Below are positions 1-11,290 of a DNA stretch of 64,000 nt, in pieces. A program made the position numbers and the translations under genes. The stretch lies in assembly GCF_024323335.1 (NCBI RefSeq), contig NC_066585.1, forward strand, positions 339,141,346 to 339,205,345, read 5' to 3'. The notes below the pieces were generated by a model. It was given only the letters and a program-made list of their open reading frames with translations. It ran no database searches and had not been told where the DNA came from. The DNA comes from Lathyrus oleraceus (taxonomy: Eukaryota > Streptophyta > Magnoliopsida > Fabales > Fabaceae). Position 1 is the stretch's first letter, and each line of letters begins with the position of its first letter.

Positions 1-3000
1 ATACAACTGCCCATGACAAATGGCTGCCATTCGCTTCTCTTCGATAAGACTCAACTCATTGAACCTTGTCCAAATCCATTCGGCTTCGTCTAACTTGACA
101 TCCAACAAGACTCTTAGAGAAGGAATCTCCACTTCAACAGGTAGGACTGCTTCCATACCATACACCAGGGAGTAAGGGGTTGCCCCGGTCGATGTACGTA
201 CTGAAGTACGGTACCCATGCAAGGCGAAGGGTAGCATCTCATGCCAATCTCTGTACGTAACGACCATCTTCTGCACAATCTTCTTTATGTTCTTATTTGC
301 CGCCTCAACAGCGCCGTTCATCTTAGGGCGGTAAGGGGAAGAATTGTGATGCTGAATGTTGAAGTTCTGACACAACTCCTTCATCATTTTATTGTTGAGA
401 TTAGAACCATTATCAGTAATGATTCTTTCGGGAATCCCATAGCGACAAACGATTTCTTTCTTGATGAAATGGGCAACCACATGTCTGGTGACATTCGCAA
501 ATGACGCTGCTTCGACCCACTTGGTGAAATAGTCGATGGCAACAAGGATGAAGCGATGCCCATTAGAAGCAGTCGGCTCAATCTTTCCAATCATGTCAAT
601 GCCCCACATAGCAAACGGCCACGGCGAAGACATCACATTCAGAGGATTCGGCGGTACATGCACCTTATCAGCATAAATCTGGCATTTATGACACTTCCGA
701 GCATATTTGAAGCAATCTGACTCCATGGTCATCCAATAATAACCCGCTCTCAACAATTTCTTAGCCATTGCATGTCCGCCGGCATGAGTACCGAAGGAAC
801 CTTCATGAACTTCCTGCATTAACATGTCTGCTTCGCGTCTATCCACGCATCTGAGCAAAACCATGTCGAAGTTCCTCTTATACAGCACATTGTCTTTGTT
901 CAAGAAGAAACTGCCTGCCAATCTTCTCAAAGTCTTTCTGTCATTGTTGGATGCCCCTGCAGGGTACTCTTGGTTCTTCAGAAAGCACTTGATATCGTGA
1001 TACCAGGGCTTGTTGTCGACTACCAGTTCAGCAGCAAACACATACGCGGCCCTGTCAAGGCGCATCACATCGATCCTGGGAGCATGGTTCCAACGAATTA
1101 CCTTGATCATGGAGGATAGAGTAGCAAGTGCGTCTGCCATCTGGTTCTCATCACAAGGTATATGATACAATTTTACTGTTGTGAAGAAAGTCAACAGTCT
1201 TCTCGTGTAGTCTCTGTAGGGGACCAGAGTGGGCTGGAGAGTGTTCCAATCACCATTTACTTGATTGATCACTAGAGCTGAATCTCCGAAGATGTCCAGA
1301 GTCTTGATTCTCAAATCAATGGCTTGCTCAATACCCAAGATACAGGCTTCATACTCAGCTTCATTATTTGTGCACTCAAAAGTCAAACGAGCGGTGAAAG
1401 GTATGTGGGCACCTTTCGGAGTTGTAATGACAGCACCAATTCCACTTCCTCTAGCATTGACATCCCCATCAAACAACAAAGTCCACTTTTTGTTTGGATC
1501 AGGTCCCTCCTCAACAACTAGCTCTTCACAGTCTTTCATCTTGAGGAACATGATGTCTTCATCAGGGAATTCAAACTTCATCGGCTCATAATCATCAATC
1601 GGCTGCTCGGTAAGGTAGTCTGACAGAATACTACCTTTGATAGCTTTCTGTGACGTATACTGAATATCATACTCTGTTAAAATCATCTGCCAACGAGCGA
1701 CCCTTCCGGTGAGAGCTGGCTTCTCAAAGATGTACTTCACTGGATCCATCTTAGAAATCAACAAGGTAGTATGGTTCAACATATACTGCCTCAGTCGGCG
1801 AGCAGCCCAGGCCAAAGCACAACAAGTTTTCTCAAGCTGTGAATATTTGATTTCACAGTCGGTAAACTTTTTGCTAAGGTAGTATATGGCATGCTCTTTT
1901 CGACCAGACTCGTCATGCTGTCCCAATACACACCCCATCGAGTTCTCAGTCACTGATAGGTACATTATCAGAGGGCTCCCAGGAACTGGAGGTATAAGGA
2001 TCGGAGGTTTCTGTAGATACTCTTTTATCTTCTCGAAAGCCCTTTGACAATCTTCATTCCACCTGATAGCCTGATCTTTTCTCAGCAATTTGAAAATTGG
2101 CTCACACGTGGTTGTTAGGTGAGAGATGAACCTTGCGATGTAGTTCAACCTCCCTAAGAAACTACGGACTTGCTTCTCTGTTCTTGGCTCAGGCATTTCT
2201 TGTATCGCTTTTACCTTGTCAGGATCCACCTCAATCCCTTTTCCGCTAACAACAAAACCCAACAATTTTCCAGATCTCACCCCGAAAGTGCACTTGTTCG
2301 GATTAAGCCTCAGCTTGAATTTCCTTAGACGCTCAAACAGTTTCTGCAAATTCACCAAATGTTCTTCTTCTGTCTGAGATTTGGCAATCATATCATCCAC
2401 ATAAACCTCGATTTCATGATGAATCATATCATGGAACAGAGTTACCATAGCTCGCTGATATGTTGCTCCGACATTTTTCAGACCAAACGGCATCACCTTG
2501 TAGCAGAAGGTGCCCCATGGGGTTATGAAAGTTGTCTTTTCCATGTCCTCTGGTGCCATCTTGATTTGGTTATAGCCAAAAAAGTCATCCATGAAGGAGA
2601 ATACCGAGAACTGAGCTGTATTATCCACCAAAACGTCGATGTGAGGTAATGGGAAATCATCTTTAGGGCTAGCTCTGTTCAGATCCCGGTAGTCGACACA
2701 CATCCGTACCTTTCTATCCTTCTTAGGTACTGGGACGATGTTCGCAACCCATGGCGGATAATTGGTGACTGCTAGAAACCTTGCATCCAACTGCTTTTGC
2801 ACTTCTTACTTTATCTTGACAGCCATCTCTGGTCTTGTTCTTCTGAGCTTTTGCTTGACCGGAGGACAACCTTCTTTGAGAGGCAAGCGGTGTACCACGA
2901 TGTCTGTGTCCAGCCCAGGCATGTCCTGATAAGACCAGGCGAAGATGTCAACGTATTCTTGTAGCAATTCAATCAGCCCTTTCTTCACATCATCTCCCAA

Positions 3001-3229
3001 AGCAGCCCCTATCTTGATTTCTCTCTTGGCGTCCTCGGTGCCGAGATTAATCACTTCAACAGACTCTCGATGCGGTTGAATAACCCTTTCCTCTTGTTTT
3101 AATAACCTGGTAAGCTCTTCAGGGAGTTCACAGTCTTCATCATCCTCTTCTTCAGCTTGAAAGATTGGATTTTCAAAGTCGAAGCGAGCCGTAGCAGAAA
3201 CGTTATCAATAGGATCCGGTGACGTGCAT
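1..3229 (-). pseudogene. pol: OG1 pol: reverse transcriptase, RNase H, second RNase H and integrase, one nonsense codon
   Basis: This is the pol part of an Ogre/Tat polyprotein. From the predicted splice acceptor (3230/3229) the frame runs to a single TAA at 2808-2806, then stays open with no further stop to base 1. RT motif A is at about 2592-2560, reading FMDD-FFGYNQIK where relatives usually have FMDG-FSGYNQIK. The YVDDMI motif is at 2403-2386. A Ty3-type RNase H (about 1990-1640) is followed by the second, archaeal-like RNase H typical of Tat elements (first Asp at 1470-1468). Integrase has a His-x6-His...Cys-x2-Cys zinc site (His 807-805 and 786-784; Cys 693-691 and 684-682) and catalytic Asp 597-595, Asp 414-412 and Glu 306-304, with 35 residues between the last two. 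The C-terminal part runs off the edge. Apart from the TAA and the two motif-A changes it looks nearly intact. Confidence 0.9.
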
Positions 3230-3475
3230 CTGCATGAGTGATGGTATGTGCTTATGAGTGTGAACCAGAAGTGAAAACTAAACAAAACATTGCCATTTTT
3301 TTATTTTGAAAAAGTGCAAAAATAGAAAGACAGTGAACGAAATGTTTGAATGCAAAAAGACGTCCTTTATTTATGATAAAAATGCAAGTGTCACATAGAC
3401 GGGCCGTACAATGAGTCATTACGCCCTGGGCGGAACGTAAGACTTGGATATGCATGAATAAACAAAGAAAATTAC
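3230..3475 (-). other. OG1 predicted intron between gag-pro and pol
   Basis: On the minus strand the end of gag-pro reads GAAGA|GTAAT, so the TAA stop of gag-pro overlaps the GTAA of a good 5' splice site. A matching acceptor (CATGCAG|ATGC) lies 246 nt downstream. Joining exon ends 3476 and 3229 completes a GAA codon and continues in the pol frame. Ogre elements are known to carry a partly spliced intron at this point. The exact sites are my inference. Confidence 0.7.
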
Positions 3476-6400
3476 TCTTCAAGCAGAGTGACTTGGATAA
3501 TCTCTTCAGAAGACCAATTGTTGATGACTTCACCCGGGATCCTCGGACGCACCCAGTTGTCGATGTCACAATCGCTATCCCCATCTTCTTCGCTGACTGC
3601 AGAGACCTGACCATACTGAACGATGCCAGCACTGGAGAAAGTGATCGGCCCCTGAAGTGTTGTAGAAGTCAGAGCTGGCTGATATCCAATCCCGAATCTA
3701 TCTTCTTTCACTGGTAATTCCAACAGACGCCCCCAACCGGGAGCAACACCTGAATCCACCACGGCCCGTGCCTGTTTAAAGGATGAGATAGAGGCACCTG
3801 CTTTAACCTCTTCCATCGGAGCTGCATCCTTGACTTGAACTGACTCAAAGGCCTGACACAGAGTCTCATGAATTTCACCTTCTACCTCTACATACTTGAA
3901 TGTAAACAGGTTACTGACCAGGATGTCTTCCTCACCACAGACGGTGATAATTCGTCCGTTGACCGGAAACTTAATCTTCTGGTGTAGAGTTGAAGAGACT
4001 GCCCCAGCATTATGGATCCAAGGACGACCCAGCAGGCAACTGTAGGAAGGACTGATATCCATCACGTAGAAGACAGTGTTGAAGGTTTGTGATCCAATCA
4101 GAATTGGCAATTCTACCTCTCCAAACACCGATCTCTTAGAGCCATCGAAGGCTCTCACAATAAGATCTGAAGGTTTCAAGACCAAACCCTCTACTTCTAA
4201 CTTCGACAGGGCTCTCTTGGGTAGCACATTGAGAGAGGAGCCTGTATCCACCAGAACATGTGATAGCACGGTGTCTCTGCATTCCATCGAGATGTGCAGA
4301 GCCTTGTTATGATTGCGTCCGGCTGGCGTCAAGTCAGAATCGGTGAAACCCAACCCGTTGCCGGCATGCACATTGGCAACGATCCCTTCTAGTTTGTTTA
4401 CCGAGATCTCTTGAGGTACATAAGCAGCATTAAGAACCTTCAGAAGTGCCTCCCTGTGTGCCTCCGAGCACAATAGGAGTGAGAGAATGGATATCTTGGA
4501 CGGATTCTGAATCAACTGATCGACTACCTTGTAATCGCTCTTCTTTATAATTCTCAGAAGCTCGTCCACATCCTTTGCAAAAGTGGGCTCAGAACCTCCC
4601 TGGGGTGCAGAGGTACCCCCATTCACGACTTGCTTGCCTTTGGCTTTCACCGCAGCATCAACATTATCAGCTTGGGTAACCGATGGTGAGAACAATCTAC
4701 CACTCCTGGTGAATCGCCCGATTCCACCAACATTGTCCACTGCGGGACCTTCGACTTCAAGCTCAGGCTTCTGACCCTCTTCTACTTTCAGTGGCCGTTC
4801 CACCCTATGATCGTGGGTGTATACATTCCCCCCATAATGCCACGGCATGGCCCTTTCACTGGTGAAAGGTAAAGGACCAGGGGTTGTGATGGTCATAGTA
4901 GATTGTCGCACTGGTGGCACGGGTTGTGCTTCTGGCACACCGATCTGATTAGTTGGGTAGAAAATAGTGATAGTAGCAATATCACAGTCGTACTCGGAAA
5001 TCTTATTCATTGAAATGCAAGCATCCGAAACATCGGGATCAAGTTTAATTACATCGGGATCATCCACATTAGAAAAAATAAATACATCATCATGGATTAC
5101 AGAATCAGTAGGAACAACATCTGTGAATTCATCAGTAGCATCTTCAAACCCTTCTTTCTCAACCCCTTCCACAAACTCTTGGACAGACAAATCCTCAACC
5201 TGGAGTATACCTTTGTCGAGCAAGGCCTGGATACCCTGCTGTAGCTTCAAACAACCTCTACTCTGAGTGGCACAATCCAAACAACCCTTCCCACAACCGG
5301 GGAAAACATCGGCCTTCAGCAAGCATCCTTTGATATCCAACAATGGAGTCTTCAACTTCAACACATCCTTAATGGACTTGGCTTTTCCCTCTACCATATT
5401 AACGTTCGCACCACCATGCTGGGGCATGGGATTGTTAACGATATTCGGAGCCGGTGCAAGGTCGATGGCCTTTGAATCTATGAGGTCCTGAACTACGTGC
5501 TTAAAAGCTTTGCAGTTCTCAATATTATGGCCAGGTGCCCCGGAGTGGAAGCTACACCTAGCGTTGGCGTCGTAACCCACCGGAAGTCTACCAACAGGAG
5601 GAGCCAGAGTGCGCAGTTGCACAAGTTGTAGTTGTTGAAGACTAGAAAGCATCTGAGCGTACGATATTGGAAGGGTGTCGAAACGCCGGTCCATCATCCT
5701 TTGCTTCTGTTGATAAGCGGGTCTGTTACCCGGTTGCTGCTGCTGTTGATACTGAGCTGGTTGACGTTGTGATTATTGTTGTTGTAGTGGTGTTGCAGTT
5801 GGAATGGTCACAGCCGCAACATACGGTTGCTGATGATAATTCTGAAAGTTATTCCTCCGGTTATCCCTGTTCTGATAAGAAGATATGTCATTTGCATCCC
5901 CTTCTCTCCTCTTCTGTCCCTGAATGAACGACTTCTTCGCCCCTGATGAGGATCCACCTCCACTCTGGATCTTGTATGTCTTTAGGTAATTCTCCACCCT
6001 TTCTCCAGTAGAGACCACATCAGTAAAGTTGGAAGCATTGCAACCTACCAGACGCTCCAAGTAAGGTTCAGGCAGCGTATTCATGAACATGTTGGCCATT
6101 TCCTTTTCCAACATAGGAGGCTGAACACGGGAAGCTGTATCCCTCCAGCGTTGAGCGTATTCCCTGAAGCACTCATTGCTTTTAAGAGACAGATTCTGAA
6201 GTTGAGTTCTATCCGGAGCCATGTCTGCATTATACTGATACTGCTTCACGAAAGCCTCTGCCAAATCCCTCCAGCAACGGATGTGGGCTCTGTCCAGCCT
6301 CATATACCATTCCAAGGATGCCCCAGCCAGGCTGTCCTGGAAGAAGTACATAAGTAGCTTCTCGTCACCAGAGTATGCAACCATTTTACGGAAATAGGCC

Positions 6401-6855
6401 TGCACGTGAGTTTTGGGGCAAGAACTGCCATTGTATTTGTCAAATATCGGGACCTTGAATTTCGGTGGCACTCTCACACCTGGGACCAGCCCCAAGTCAG
6501 CAACATCTACTCCCAGAAGATTCTGTCCTTCCACTGCTTTCAACCTCTCTTCCAATCTTCTAAACATGGGGTCCAGGCCAAAGTCTTCCTGAAGCAAAGG
6601 GAACTGATCATCCTGACCATCCTGAATGGGTTGTTGATCTAGGTTGACATGCGGGATCGGGATAGGCCCTGATCCATTGGGACCATTAGCCTCTCCAGCT
6701 GGAGGATCAGCCAACGTCTCCGGTTGAGTAATAGGAGGATCCCTCTGCACCAACAATCTAAGCTCCTGCTGTCCTTGAGCCACCCCTTGAACCAAATCCA
6801 TGAATTGATTCATGCGAATCTTCATCTCGGCGAGCTCTGCTTGTAGGCTTTCCAT
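3472..6855 (-). pseudogene. gag-pro: OG1 gag-pro polyprotein, one in-frame TAA
   Basis: The ATG is at 6855-6853. A coiled-coil-like N-terminus (residues 1-40) is followed by a retrotransposon Gag capsid domain (about residues 131-310, starting PKFKVPIFDKY). The frame meets TAA at 5775-5773 in a glutamine-rich linker, then continues in the same frame to 3472. After the stop come the Tat-type knuckle with Cys-x2-His-x5-His-x4-Cys spacing (about 5570-5525), a long variable region, the aspartic protease active site DTGSS (catalytic Asp 4248-4246), and a conserved GWGR...DRFGxGYQ motif of unknown role near the end. The protein would make the particle shell and process the polyprotein. The TAA may be a simple nonsense mutation of CAA. 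A stop also occurs in the same linker of OG2, so readthrough cannot be excluded. Confidence 0.88.
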
Positions 6856-8052
6856 CGCTCTCTGTTGATTCCTTCGGGTACCGTATCGGTGAATGCCTGA
6901 GTCAGCTATCCTGCTGATGGGACACCAAACAAACTGAGAACACTGTGGCGGTACCTGTTATGCAAGACATGCGGATGACTATGCAAATGCAATGACATGT
7001 TTATCAATTCCAAAAGTATTCTACCCCCTTGATTCCAGTCTCACATTTGATAAACAGTGTAAGAAGAAAACCCCGACTAGAATCAAGAAGAAGATTTAAA
7101 CCCCCTTGAAAAGGATAAACATGTGTTAAGTGATGTGAATGCAAATGATGTGATGATGTGAATGCAATGCAGTGGCATGTCAATCAGGATTGCTGTATCT
7201 ACTTGAACATCTGTCAGGTTGCACTGTCTTGAGAGAAATCAAGAGCACACCAAACAAAGGTCATGGGATGGGTCATGTTATCCTTAATATCAACCACCCA
7301 TTTTGGTGGATTATGGTTTACACCTTATCAACACCCGAGTTTCATTGATATTAAGGATGCCTGATCGAATCAACCATGAATCAAGGGTTTGTCGCAAGTC
7401 ACGAGCATGGAGTTTAGGTTAAGAACCACCCAAAAGGAGTGTACTAAGGTTTAAACCTGCCAAACATGTTCTACAAAAGGTTCCCATAGTCATAATCCCA
7501 TCTTTCGAATATTATCAGAGGAACGACTACTCGTATTCCAACAATATTCTCAAGAGAGACTCTTATGAGTGTAGTATCGCGTAACAGTCGTATCAAATCT
7601 TACACTTGAACGACTTTCGCACTACGTCCTACAAATAGGCCAAGATGGGTTTGGTAAACTAAGGTCCTTGGCTTCTTAGGTCTATATTGGAACAAGTAAT
7701 GTCTAACCACAACTTACTTATGTGACATTATTGATCTCAACATGACCTCCACCAAGTGAATGGGCTTGCAAGTCAACTCGCTAAGGAATAACTCCATACA
7801 AGTTGACAGGACTATGTCATTCTCCTATCTTAAGTGCACTCGAGTTCGGGTATAGAACTCATCTCACAAAGATCACCAAGCAGCCATAGCCAGCCAATAG
7901 ATACAACAATGATATGTACATCATGCAATAAGGTAAAGCAGGTAAATAAATAACTGTACAAAAGCATGAACACCCAATAAACAAACAAACTACAAAAGCT
8001 AGGAGGGACTCGCTTAGGGAAGGTGGACCAGCAAGAGGTCAACTTCTTAGGG
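6856..8052 (-). other. OG1 untranslated leader
   Basis: This is 1.2 kb between primer-binding site and gag, without a recognisable ORF. In classical Ogre elements an ORF1 occupies this position; none is seen here. I see nothing else in it. Confidence 0.7.
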
Positions 8053-8070
8053 TCCCCAGTGGAGTCGCCA
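8053..8070 (-). promoter_or_regulatory. OG1 primer-binding site, tRNA-Arg type
   Basis: The minus strand reads TGGCGACTCCACTGGGGA, two bases after the LTR ends in ...GCGACA. This matches the 3' end of a plant tRNA-Arg, the primer known for Ogre. It sets the orientation of OG1 and the end of its LTR. Confidence 0.88.
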
Positions 8071-8072
8071 GC

Positions 8073-10058
8073 TGTCGCAACCTGAAAAATACAGTGCGCA
8101 AAAAAAACAACCGGCGAAAGAAAAATGACAGAAGAGTCGCCACCGTGCGTTATTTATCCCAAAGGAGGGAAAGGAAACGCTCGAAGTAAACCTGAAAAAG
8201 GAAAGGACAAGACGGGGTCTCGCAACCAAATCTTGGGTTCGGGAGTCGGTTATGCGAAGGGAAGGTATTAGCACCCCTACGCATCCATAGTACTCTACGG
8301 GATCCACTTTTGCGGTTTTGATCTAAAGGGTGTGGGTTTACCTGATGTGTTTATTTACTAAAAAGGTTAAGAGAAATGACTCGCGCGGATGTCGCATCCA
8401 CTGCATACGTATCTCATCTGAATATGAGAATCAGAGTCTTCGTAGCTTGGCTGACCTATGGGTTGGGGGTAATTGTGCTCGCTAAGACATCGCGTCTTAT
8501 GCCTACGTATCTCATCTGGAATGAGAATCAGAGCAAGCCGTAGTTCGGCTAATTACGGGGTTATGGATTGGGTTTTGGACGAACAACGTCACTACGCAAT
8601 CTACCGGATGCTCGACCTTTGGAGACTTACTCGCCTGTAGTAGAAGGAGTAAACGTATGTTATGGTTTTAGGGTTTGGGATGCTCGAGGGAAAACAGGCA
8701 GTCCTTGACGAAGGAACCGCGCTACATGTGGGGATACGAATACAAAACACAAAACATGTATCTCAAAGTAAAATGCCGCCAAGGGGCTCAAACATTGCCT
8801 CCTATCGAGGTCTTCCAGCTAAGAAAGCGATAAAGTACGAGAAAGGAAAAAAAATTACCACACGGATAAAGATCCGAAGCTATAGCAGTTAAAGGAGCAA
8901 GAAGCCCTGAAATCTCTCCAGCTAGACCGTCAAAGGAAATCAGTCAACACGAATAATCAGAATAAAACTTCAGGGGGTATCCCACAAATAAAGTGGGAAA
9001 CCACGCGAGTGTCTCTGCAAAAGCCATATGAGCCCTCACAAAACTCGACAAAGGGTTAGAGCAGCAGGATGAAATCAAGAGAAAACAATGCAATGGAAAC
9101 ACAAGACAGGTTAGAATAAAGAGAACAAAAAAAACGAATACTGTCACGTTCGCGACTGCTTCGCCTAGCGAAGGCTTAGCGAAGCTTCGCTACAGGCTCG
9201 CCTAGCGAAGCGGCTAGCGAAGGCCTGCGGGTTTTGGATTCCTCCTTGATAACAGTTCGATCTCTATGATCCGAAACCCTGTGGTATCCAACTCATAAAC
9301 GAAAATGATTAAAACATTCAAGGTATTGTTACACATATTCATACACAAATATAAACCCATGGGCAAAACCAGATGTTACCTCATACATTCATAATATTCA
9401 AATTCGAGGCGTAAGGTAATAGGAACAAAGGCATACCTGATGAGAGAGACTGATTAGGATTGAATGGTACGGTCGGATCTGCAAAGTAGTATTAGGGTTC
9501 GTGTGAGGTGGAGTGAACTTCTCAGAGCTGCCTGAAGGTTGCTGCAGAGTAGTTCCTAGGTTTCTTTCTCCAGTCTCTGGTCTTTTCTGTTCAGCCAGTG
9601 TTTAGGTTTATTTCATTGACTACTCCGGTATTTATAGGCCAAATTTCGCAGCTTGTGGGCTTTGAATGAGAACAGCTCAGGCCCAAAACTTTTCTGATAT
9701 TTCTGAAATGCGCGTCCTTCGCCTAGCGAAGGATCTGCTCGCCTAGCGAGCATGACAGTACTCTTCGCTAGGCGAAGCATCTGCTCGCCTAGCGAGCATG
9801 ACAGCTCAGCAGCAGATTCTCGTTTCTTCAATTCTGGCAATTTGCACGGTGAATAGGCCCCAATTAGACCTGTTGGTAGTACCTCAAGTCTTTTCCTTGT
9901 GTTGACCGATCATTTGAATAAAACCCATAAAGTGTCCTGGATGACGTCCGAGCTTCTTGGAGCTAATCCCGATTGACATGATGCAATGTGATATGAAATA
10001 CTAAATGACCTAAAAAGTGAATGCATGAAATGAGGAGGGCAAATTTTGGGGTGTTACA
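8073..10058 (-). repeat. OG1 5' LTR (1986 bp)
   Basis: The LTR starts TGTAACACCCC at 10058 and ends ...TTGCGACA at 8073. Its U5 part (about 8080-8330) shares blocks with the LTRs of OG2, OG4 and OG5: GGTGCTAATACCTTCCC-like and GGTGGCGACTCT. Palindromes of the type GCTCGC-CTA-GCGAGC cluster at 9718-9800 and 9145-9225, on either side of the TATA box. Confidence 0.88.
9629..9636 (-). promoter_or_regulatory. OG1 LTR TATA box
   Basis: TATAAATA on the minus strand, about 420 bp into the LTR, in the context GCC-TATAAATA-CC. The equivalent TATAAATA occurs in the LTRs of OG3, OG4 and OG5, which supports it as the Pol II promoter defining the U3/R border. Confidence 0.7.
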
Positions 10059-10359
10059 GCAACGTCGGAAATAACACCAAAACACCACTCTGATGGCGAC
10101 ATATCAGAGGGTACACCTTCAAAACAAGAAGGTAACATGTGCATTTCTTCCTCAGAAGACACCCATAACGACTTCTGTTGGCCTCAGCCAAAGTCTAAGG
10201 TGACACATAATCAGAAGACAATCCTGAGGACCTCATCCCGGATATAATCTTCAACTCCAATCTCCGTTTGAACCCCATTCTCCAGAAAATGCCGCAACAC
10301 TTCCTTTTTTCCATTTGAAATGTATCTTCGCGCTGATCGCGTAACATTCTCTGATCTTT

Positions 10360-11290
10360 ATTTCCATCTCCGCTCGATGGAAAATTTTCCTCCAATATCG
10401 CACTATTGGGAAACATTGTTGCTCCAACGTCATGATGCCGAACTCCTCAGAGTAACATCTTCCAACTTCTATCTCGCACGATAGAAATCCTTCCTCCAAT
10501 ATCGCACTACTGGGGAATACGGTTGACCCAACACCACGATGCTAAACTCCTCGGAGTAACATCTTCACCTTCCGGCGAAACTAATTCTCAGGCGGTAACC
10601 ACGGCTTGAGTAATCGATGCTTGCAATGCTGATGTTGATCTTCCAACTAGCGAAACCACTTCTCAAACGGCAACCACGGCTTGAGTAGCATCTTCACCAA
10701 CTGGAGAAACCAAATCTCAAACGGTAACCACGGCTTGAGACTAGCTTATACTTGCAATGATGATGCATGATTTTTTTTTCAGCGTAATGCTTCATAACTA
10801 TGGAAATGCTACGCAATTAGGTATGCAATATGATATGCTTATCTACATGATGAATGCATAAACAGTATCCCCCTCAAGGGACTCTTCTGGGGAGCTCGAG
10901 GCACTCTCCTGAGGAACTTGACAACACTCCAATCTCCACCCTGCTGGGGAATAACACCGCTGCTAGGGAAAGGACAACCCTCAACAGGGATGAACTCCAC
11001 CGAACCCGATCCGTTTGGGGACTTCGCTGGGGAAGAAACCACCAACGCACTCTACGGGGAAAACAGCAATCTCGACCGGCTGGGGGACTAACAAGCTCCG
11101 CCGTGCTAGGGGAAACAGCTACCAACAGACACCTCTACTGGGGAAATAGCAACCTTCAGGCTTGGCTGCTAAGGAAACACCGATCTTGAACCCGCTGGGG
11201 AGATAACCATCCCGACCCTGCTAGGGAAGACACAGACCTTGAATCTGCTGGGGAGATAACAATCCCGACTCTGCTTGGGGATAACAAGGA
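10360..11290 (-). repeat. OG2 3' UTR imperfect tandem arrays
   Basis: Two blocks are visible on the plus strand. Block 1 (about 10380-10745) repeats phrases such as AACTCCTCGGAGTAACATCTTC and CGGTAACCACGGCTTGAG. Block 2 (about 10860-11290) repeats CTGGGGA-ATAAC-type units about 35-45 bp apart (GCTGGGGAGATAAC and variants). Tat/Ogre 3' UTRs are known to hold hypervariable tandem repeats that can seed satellites. Units are too diverged to count exactly by eye. Confidence 0.7.

Larger units (their letters stand above)
1..10058 (-). mobile_element. OG1: Ogre/Tat-type Ty3/gypsy retrotransposon, 5' LTR to integrase, cut by the window edge
   Basis: Read on the minus strand, the order is 5' LTR (10058-8073), primer-binding site (8070-8053), leader, gag-pro (6855-3472), a short intron, and pol (3229 to below 1). 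The rest of integrase, the 3' UTR and the 3' LTR lie outside the window. Domain order and motifs (Tat-type zinc knuckle, DTGSS protease, YVDD reverse transcriptase, second RNase H, DDE integrase) place it in the Ogre/Tat lineage. There is no ORF1 between the primer site and gag, unlike classical Ogre. The base left of its LTR start shows no polypurine tract, so this LTR is OG1's own 5' LTR and not OG2's 3' LTR. OG1 therefore appears inserted in the 3' UTR of OG2; its target duplication cannot be checked because the other end is missing. Confidence 0.9.

Noticed and set aside
3454..5927. Several plus-strand frames of 60-100 codons
   Set aside because: They are shadows of the minus-strand gag-pro gene.
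8073..10058. LTR read as the 3' LTR of OG2
   Set aside because: It has a primer-binding site on its left, lacks a polypurine tract on its right, and differs in length and U5 sequence from the OG2 5' LTR.
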